Positions 14,555 to 18,025 of a DNA stretch of 18,025 nucleotides are shown here, piece after piece. The notes beneath the pieces are model-generated. The model was given only the letters and a program-made list of their open reading frames with translations, searched no databases and had not been told where the DNA came from. This DNA comes from an uncultured Clostridium sp. GTDB lineage: Bacteria > Bacillota > Clostridia > TANB77 > CAG-508. Made by a program: the position numbers and the translations under genes. The stretch is taken from NCBI GenBank assembly GCA_958413095.1, contig CATYUF010000037.1, forward strand, positions 1 through 18,025. The letters run 5' to 3'. Within the stretch, counting starts at the first letter, position 1, and every line of letters begins with the position of its first letter.

Positions 14555-15112
14555 ATGTACCTAATAGTAGGTTTAGGAAACCCAGAAGAAGAATATTCAA
14601 ATACAAGACATAATATGGGATTTGATGCAGTTAATAAAATAGCAAAAGAATATAACATTGAAATAAATAAAAATAAATTTAAGGGAATATATGGAACAGG
14701 AATAATCGAAAATGAAAAAGTTATTCTATTAAAACCACAAACATATATGAATTTAAGTGGAGAGAGCATAATAGAGGCTATAAAATTTTATAAAATTGAT
14801 ATAGGTAAAATAATAGTAATATATGATGATATAGATGTAAAACCAGGGAAAATAAAGATAAGAAAGAAAGGTGGACCTGGTTCTCATAATGGTATGAAAT
14901 CTGTAATAAGTTGTTTAGGAAGTCAAAAGTTTTCAAGAATAAGAGTAGGAATTGGAACACCTGAACATAAAAATGATATGATAAATTATGTAATAGGAAA
15001 AGTTACTAGTGAAGAATTGGAAAAGCTAGAGGAAGGAACAGAAATTGCAAAAGAAGCTGTTGTAGAAATAATAAAAAATGGAATAGATATTGCAATGAAT
15101 AAATTTAACTAA
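14555..15112 (+). CDS. pth: Peptidyl-tRNA hydrolase
   Basis: A 185-residue cytoplasmic enzyme that frees tRNA from peptidyl-tRNAs dropped by stalled ribosomes. All active-site residues are visible: Asn9 (VGLGNP), His19 (NTRHNMGF), Asn66 (KPQTYMNLSG), Asp91 (YDDID) and Asn112 (GGPGSHNGMKS). These correspond to E. coli Asn10, His20, Asn68, Asp93 and Asn114. Length is normal for the family. It has a ribosome binding site AAAGGA 10 bases before ATG and its own promoter. It probably forms a short transcription unit with the downstream RNase gene. Confidence 0.97.
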   Translation: MYLIVGLGNPEEEYSNTRHNMGFDAVNKIAKEYNIEINKNKFKGIYGTGIIENEKVILLKPQTYMNLSGESIIEAIKFYKIDIGKIIVIYDDIDVKPGKIKIRKKGGPGSHNGMKSVISCLGSQKFSRIRVGIGTPEHKNDMINYVIGKVTSEELEKLEEGTEIAKEAVVEIIKNGIDIAMNKFN

Positions 15113-15250
15113 ACAAAGGTGATTTTTACTTGTTGTATACAGGAAAATTTTATGTAGAATCAAAATAAAAGTCGATTTTTCTTATACAATAAAAAATGGT
15201 TTATAGGTAAAGCCATGAAAAACCTAAATATATTATACAAGGAAAATAAA

Positions 15251-16438
15251 ATGCTAGAGTTAATGATAAAAAGAACATTAGAAAATAAAGAAATAGCACT
15301 TATAGAAGATGGAAAATTAATTGAATATTATATAGAAGAAAATAAAGATGAAAGAAAAGAAGGAAATATATATATTGGTATAGTAAAAGATATAATAAAA
15401 GGAATGCAGGCTGCTTTTGTCGATATAGGTACAGAGAAAAATAGTTTTATACATTTAGAAGATATAATGCCTCAAGTAGATAGAAAAGAAGGAGCAAAAG
15501 AAAATAAAAAACAAGATATTAATGAAATCGTAAAAAGAAACCAAAAGTTATTAGTACAAGTTAAAAAAGATAGTAATGACAAAAAAGGAGCAAGAATATC
15601 AACACATATAAATTTACCAAGTAAATATATAGTATTAATGCCAAACACAAATATAATAACAATATCACAAAAAATCGAAGATAAAAAAGAACAAGAAAGA
15701 CTGTTAAAGATAGTAAAAGTAAATATTTCAGAAGGAAATGGAGCAGTTATTAGAACATCAGCAGAAGGAAAAGATAAAGAACTAATAGAAGATATAAAAT
15801 ATATTGAAAATAAATGGAAAAATATAATATCAACAAATATCAACACAAATAAAAGTAAAGCACAACTATTATATACAAGCCAAGATATAGTAGAAAAAAT
15901 GTTATTAGATTTAGTAGAGAAAAAATTAGAAAAAATTACGGTATGTGATAATAGAGATTATAATACAGTAATTAGAATGAAAAAAGAAAATGCTGAATAT
16001 AAAAACATACAAGTTGCTATAAAAAGTGAGGATTCAATATTTAAAATATATGATTTAGAAAAACAAATTGAAAAAAGTAAAAATAGAAAGATATGGCTAA
16101 AATGTGGAGGTTTTATCACGATAGACAAAACAGAGGCTTTAACTGCAATAGATGTAAATACTGGAAAGTATACAGGAAAAGATAATGTAAGTGATACAGT
16201 ATATAAAGTGAATGAAGAAGCAACAAAAGAAATTGCAAAACAATTAAGATTAAGAGATATTGGTGGAATAATAATAATTGATTATATAGACATGAAGAAT
16301 GAAGAAAATAAACAAAAAATAGAGGAATTATTAAAGCAAGAATTAAAAAAAGATAGAACAAAGACACAAGTTGAAGGATTTTCTAAATTAGAATTAATGG
16401 AATTGACAAGGAAACATATTTGTAGTCATAAAAATTAG
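15251..16438 (+). CDS. RNase E/G family ribonuclease, short form
   Basis: A 395-residue endoribonuclease of the RNase E/G family, acting in rRNA maturation and mRNA decay. An S1 domain comes first (about residues 32-120, GNIYIGIVKDIIKGMQAAFVDIG), with a lysine-rich insertion. The catalytic region has Asp301 and Asn303 (IDVNTG) and Asp344 (IIIIDYIDM), matching E. coli RNase E Asp303, Asn305 and Asp346. The protein stops soon after ELTRKH, where RNase E/G normally continue into a Cys-Pro-x-Cys zinc-link and a small domain of about 80-100 residues; both are absent. I start at the ATG at 15251 because LELMIKRTLENKEIALIEDG fits the family N-terminus and AAGGAAAA lies before it. An ATG 36 bases upstream (15215) with a weaker AGGT site would add 12 residues. 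Confidence 0.88.
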   Translation: MLELMIKRTLENKEIALIEDGKLIEYYIEENKDERKEGNIYIGIVKDIIKGMQAAFVDIGTEKNSFIHLEDIMPQVDRKEGAKENKKQDINEIVKRNQKLLVQVKKDSNDKKGARISTHINLPSKYIVLMPNTNIITISQKIEDKKEQERLLKIVKVNISEGNGAVIRTSAEGKDKELIEDIKYIENKWKNIISTNINTNKSKAQLLYTSQDIVEKMLLDLVEKKLEKITVCDNRDYNTVIRMKKENAEYKNIQVAIKSEDSIFKIYDLEKQIEKSKNRKIWLKCGGFITIDKTEALTAIDVNTGKYTGKDNVSDTVYKVNEEATKEIAKQLRLRDIGGIIIIDYIDMKNEENKQKIEELLKQELKKDRTKTQVEGFSKLELMELTRKHICSHKN

Positions 16439-16536
16439 AATTAATGTAAAAAGTTCTATATAAAAACAAAGAATAGTAAATTTAAGAATAGAGTTTTATT
16501 ATATTTGTGCAAAAAGAGAAAGGAAATAAAGTAAAA

Positions 16537-17904
16537 ATGAATGTAGGTTTTATATCTTTAGGATGTAGTAAAAATTTAATAGATACAGAAGCGACAATTG
16601 GTATTTTTAAAGAACATAATTTTAATATAGTAAATGACGAAGAAAAAGCAGACATTTTAGTAATAAATACATGTGGTTTTATAGAATCTGCTAAAGAAGA
16701 GGCAATAAATACAATATTAGAAATGGCAGAATATAAAAATAAAAGATGTAAATATTTAATTGTAATGGGATGTTTAGTACAAAGATATTATGAGGAATTG
16801 ATAAAAGCAATTCCAGAAGTAGACTTGTTCTTGAAAATTGATGAATATGATGAGATTTGGGAAAAGATAGAAGATTTAATAAAAAGAGATATTGTTCAAA
16901 AATCAAAAAAGAAAACAAGTAAGAAAATTTCTGAAATTTCTGCAATGCCAATGTTGAAACAAGAAGAATTTTTAAATAGGGTTATAACAACAGGTAAAAA
17001 TTTTGCTTATTTAAAAATAGGTGAAGGATGTAGTAATAGATGCACATATTGTGCAATTCCATATATTAGAGGTCCATTTGTAAGTAGAAAAATGGAGGAT
17101 ATTTTAGAAGAGGCAAAAAGTTTAGCAAAAAATGGAATTAAAGAATTAATTGTAATAGCACAAGATACAACTAAATATGGGGAAGATATATATGGTGAAA
17201 CAAAACTTGCTGAATTATTACAGGAATTATCGAAAATAGAAGAAATAAAATGGATTAGATTTTTGTATTCTTATCCTGAAGGAATTACAGATGAGTTGAT
17301 AGATGTTGTGGCAAGCAATTCTAAAATAGCAAAGTATTTTGATATACCTATTCAACATATTTCAAACGATGTGCTTAAAAAAATGAATAGGAGAACTAAT
17401 AAGGAACAGATAACTGGTTTGATAGAAAAAATAAGAAATAAAATACCAGATGTGACTTTAAGGACGAGTTTAATTGTGGGATTTCCTGGAGAAACAGAGC
17501 AAAACTTTAAAGAATTACAAGAGTTCATAAAATTTGCTAGATTTGATAAATTAGGAGCTTTTATGTATTCAAGGGAAGAGGGAACTCCTGCTGAGAAATT
17601 ACCAAATCAAGTGCATGGGAATACAAAGAAGGCTAGATATAATAGAATTATGCAAGAACAAAAGGAGATTTCAAGATGTAACCAAGAGAGAAAGATTGGA
17701 AAGAAGTTCAGTGTTTTGGTAGAGGAGATGTCTTTTGATGGTAATTATTTTGTTGGTAGAAGTTTTCAAGATGTTCCAGAGATAGATGGTGTTGTGTATG
17801 TTAAAAATGAGGGAGATAGGAAACTTGAGGATGTTTTAAATAATTTTGTTGAGTGTGAAGTTGTAGAAGTTAGTGAGTATGATTTGATTGCACGATTTTT
17901 ATGA
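16537..17904 (+). CDS. rimO: RimO, ribosomal protein S12 methylthiotransferase
   Basis: A 455-residue radical-SAM methylthiotransferase that in E. coli modifies Asp89 of ribosomal protein S12. The N-terminal UPF0004 domain carries the cluster-binding Cys10 (SLGCSKN), Cys46 (NTCGF) and Cys79 (MGCL). The radical SAM domain has Cys165, Cys169 and Cys172 (CSNRCTYC). A TRAM domain forms the C-terminus (from about residue 385). SLGCSKNLIDTE is the RimO signature and separates it from MiaB. I start at ATG 16537 because the family begins just before GFISLGC, and AAAGGA lies 12 bases upstream; a GTG at 16507 would add ten charged residues with no family match. trpS follows 30 bases after the stop. Confidence 0.93.
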   Translation: MNVGFISLGCSKNLIDTEATIGIFKEHNFNIVNDEEKADILVINTCGFIESAKEEAINTILEMAEYKNKRCKYLIVMGCLVQRYYEELIKAIPEVDLFLKIDEYDEIWEKIEDLIKRDIVQKSKKKTSKKISEISAMPMLKQEEFLNRVITTGKNFAYLKIGEGCSNRCTYCAIPYIRGPFVSRKMEDILEEAKSLAKNGIKELIVIAQDTTKYGEDIYGETKLAELLQELSKIEEIKWIRFLYSYPEGITDELIDVVASNSKIAKYFDIPIQHISNDVLKKMNRRTNKEQITGLIEKIRNKIPDVTLRTSLIVGFPGETEQNFKELQEFIKFARFDKLGAFMYSREEGTPAEKLPNQVHGNTKKARYNRIMQEQKEISRCNQERKIGKKFSVLVEEMSFDGNYFVGRSFQDVPEIDGVVYVKNEGDRKLEDVLNNFVECEVVEVSEYDLIARFL

Positions 17905-17934
17905 TTTAATATTATATGAATGGAGGATTATAGT

Positions 17935-18025
17935 ATGAGAAAAAGAATTTTGACAGGGGATAGACCTACAGGAAGATTGCATATTGGACATTATTTTGGG
18001 TCTTTGAAGAAGAGGGTTGAGATGC
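17935..18025 (+). CDS. trpS: Tryptophanyl-tRNA synthetase, N-terminal fragment (cut by window edge)
   Basis: The first 30 codons of TrpS, which charges tRNA-Trp. The N-terminus MRKRILTGDRPTGRLHIGH carries the class I HIGH motif at residues 16-19, and the TGDRPTG and GSL pieces are typical of TrpS. GGAGG lies 8 bases before the ATG. The gene runs off the right end of the window, so nothing can be said about its completeness. Confidence 0.92.
   Translation, partial: MRKRILTGDRPTGRLHIGHYFGSLKKRVEM

Noticed and set aside
15133..15160. Possible sigma-A promoter (TTGTAT, 16 bases, TAGAAT) for the RNase gene
   Set aside because: Two weak boxes in AT-rich DNA arise easily by chance, and pth read-through explains expression equally well.
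15130..15168. A 13-codon frame (TTG start, ending YVESK) with AAAGGTGA upstream, between pth and the RNase gene
   Set aside because: It is too short, has a TTG start and has no regulatory feature such as paired hairpins or repeated codons. It could be a gene remnant, but nothing supports that.
16507..16536. GTG start for rimO adding ten residues
   Set aside because: The extension is Lys/Glu-rich with no family match and overlaps the AAAGGA site that serves the ATG at 16537.

Overview
The window is very AT-rich and gene-dense. It uses A/T-ending codons and strong Gram-positive ribosome binding sites (AAGGAGG type). It carries sporulation genes (spoIVB, and spoVG behind what looks like a sigma-H promoter) together with an RNase E/G, RimO and an Flp/Tad-type machine without any outer-membrane parts. 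Together these point to a low-GC, monoderm, probably spore-forming Clostridia-like Firmicute, plausibly a gut lineage. No rRNA, tRNA, CRISPR array, transposase or phage gene is visible.

Region 1 (2-9069) is one long co-directional gene cluster that I read as a divergent Tad/Flp-like (type IVc pilus-related) apparatus. It contains two tandem MinD/TadZ-like proteins with damaged P-loops, a CpaF/TadA-like secretion ATPase with an unusual N-terminal membrane anchor, and a single 692-residue protein combining TadB- and TadC-like halves. Six small proteins with one N-terminal membrane helix follow. Four of these start with nearly the same sequence (MENA[SA]xAL) immediately before the hydrophobic helix, with no leader peptide. 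A fifth lacks that start but shares the downstream motif, and the sixth belongs to a different, TadE-like type. A hairpin with a T-tract at about 9091-9124 ends this block.

Region 2 (9188-12172) holds a 539-residue membrane-anchored protein, which I take to be a large surface or tip subunit of the same machine, and then spoIVB with its complete S55 protease triad.

Region 3 (12170-12301) is a REP/MITE-like element filling the gap between the stop codons of the convergent genes spoIVB and murC: a perfect 27-bp inverted repeat plus two degenerate partial copies.

Region 4 (12302-18025) is mostly housekeeping: murC (minus strand), divergent spoVG with a near-consensus sigma-H promoter and a clear terminator, a short antitoxin-like coding remnant, pth, an RNase E/G lacking the C-terminal zinc-link and small domain, rimO, and the start of trpS cut by the window edge.

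The candidate undescribed system is region 1 plus the 539-residue protein. In the likely scheme the ATPase and the TadBC platform assemble a filament or pseudopilus from several leaderless pilin-like subunits, the TadZ-like proteins place it in the cell, and the large protein is the exposed end. This assembly role is inference from gene content and order. The pilin-like family itself is seen directly in the sequence.
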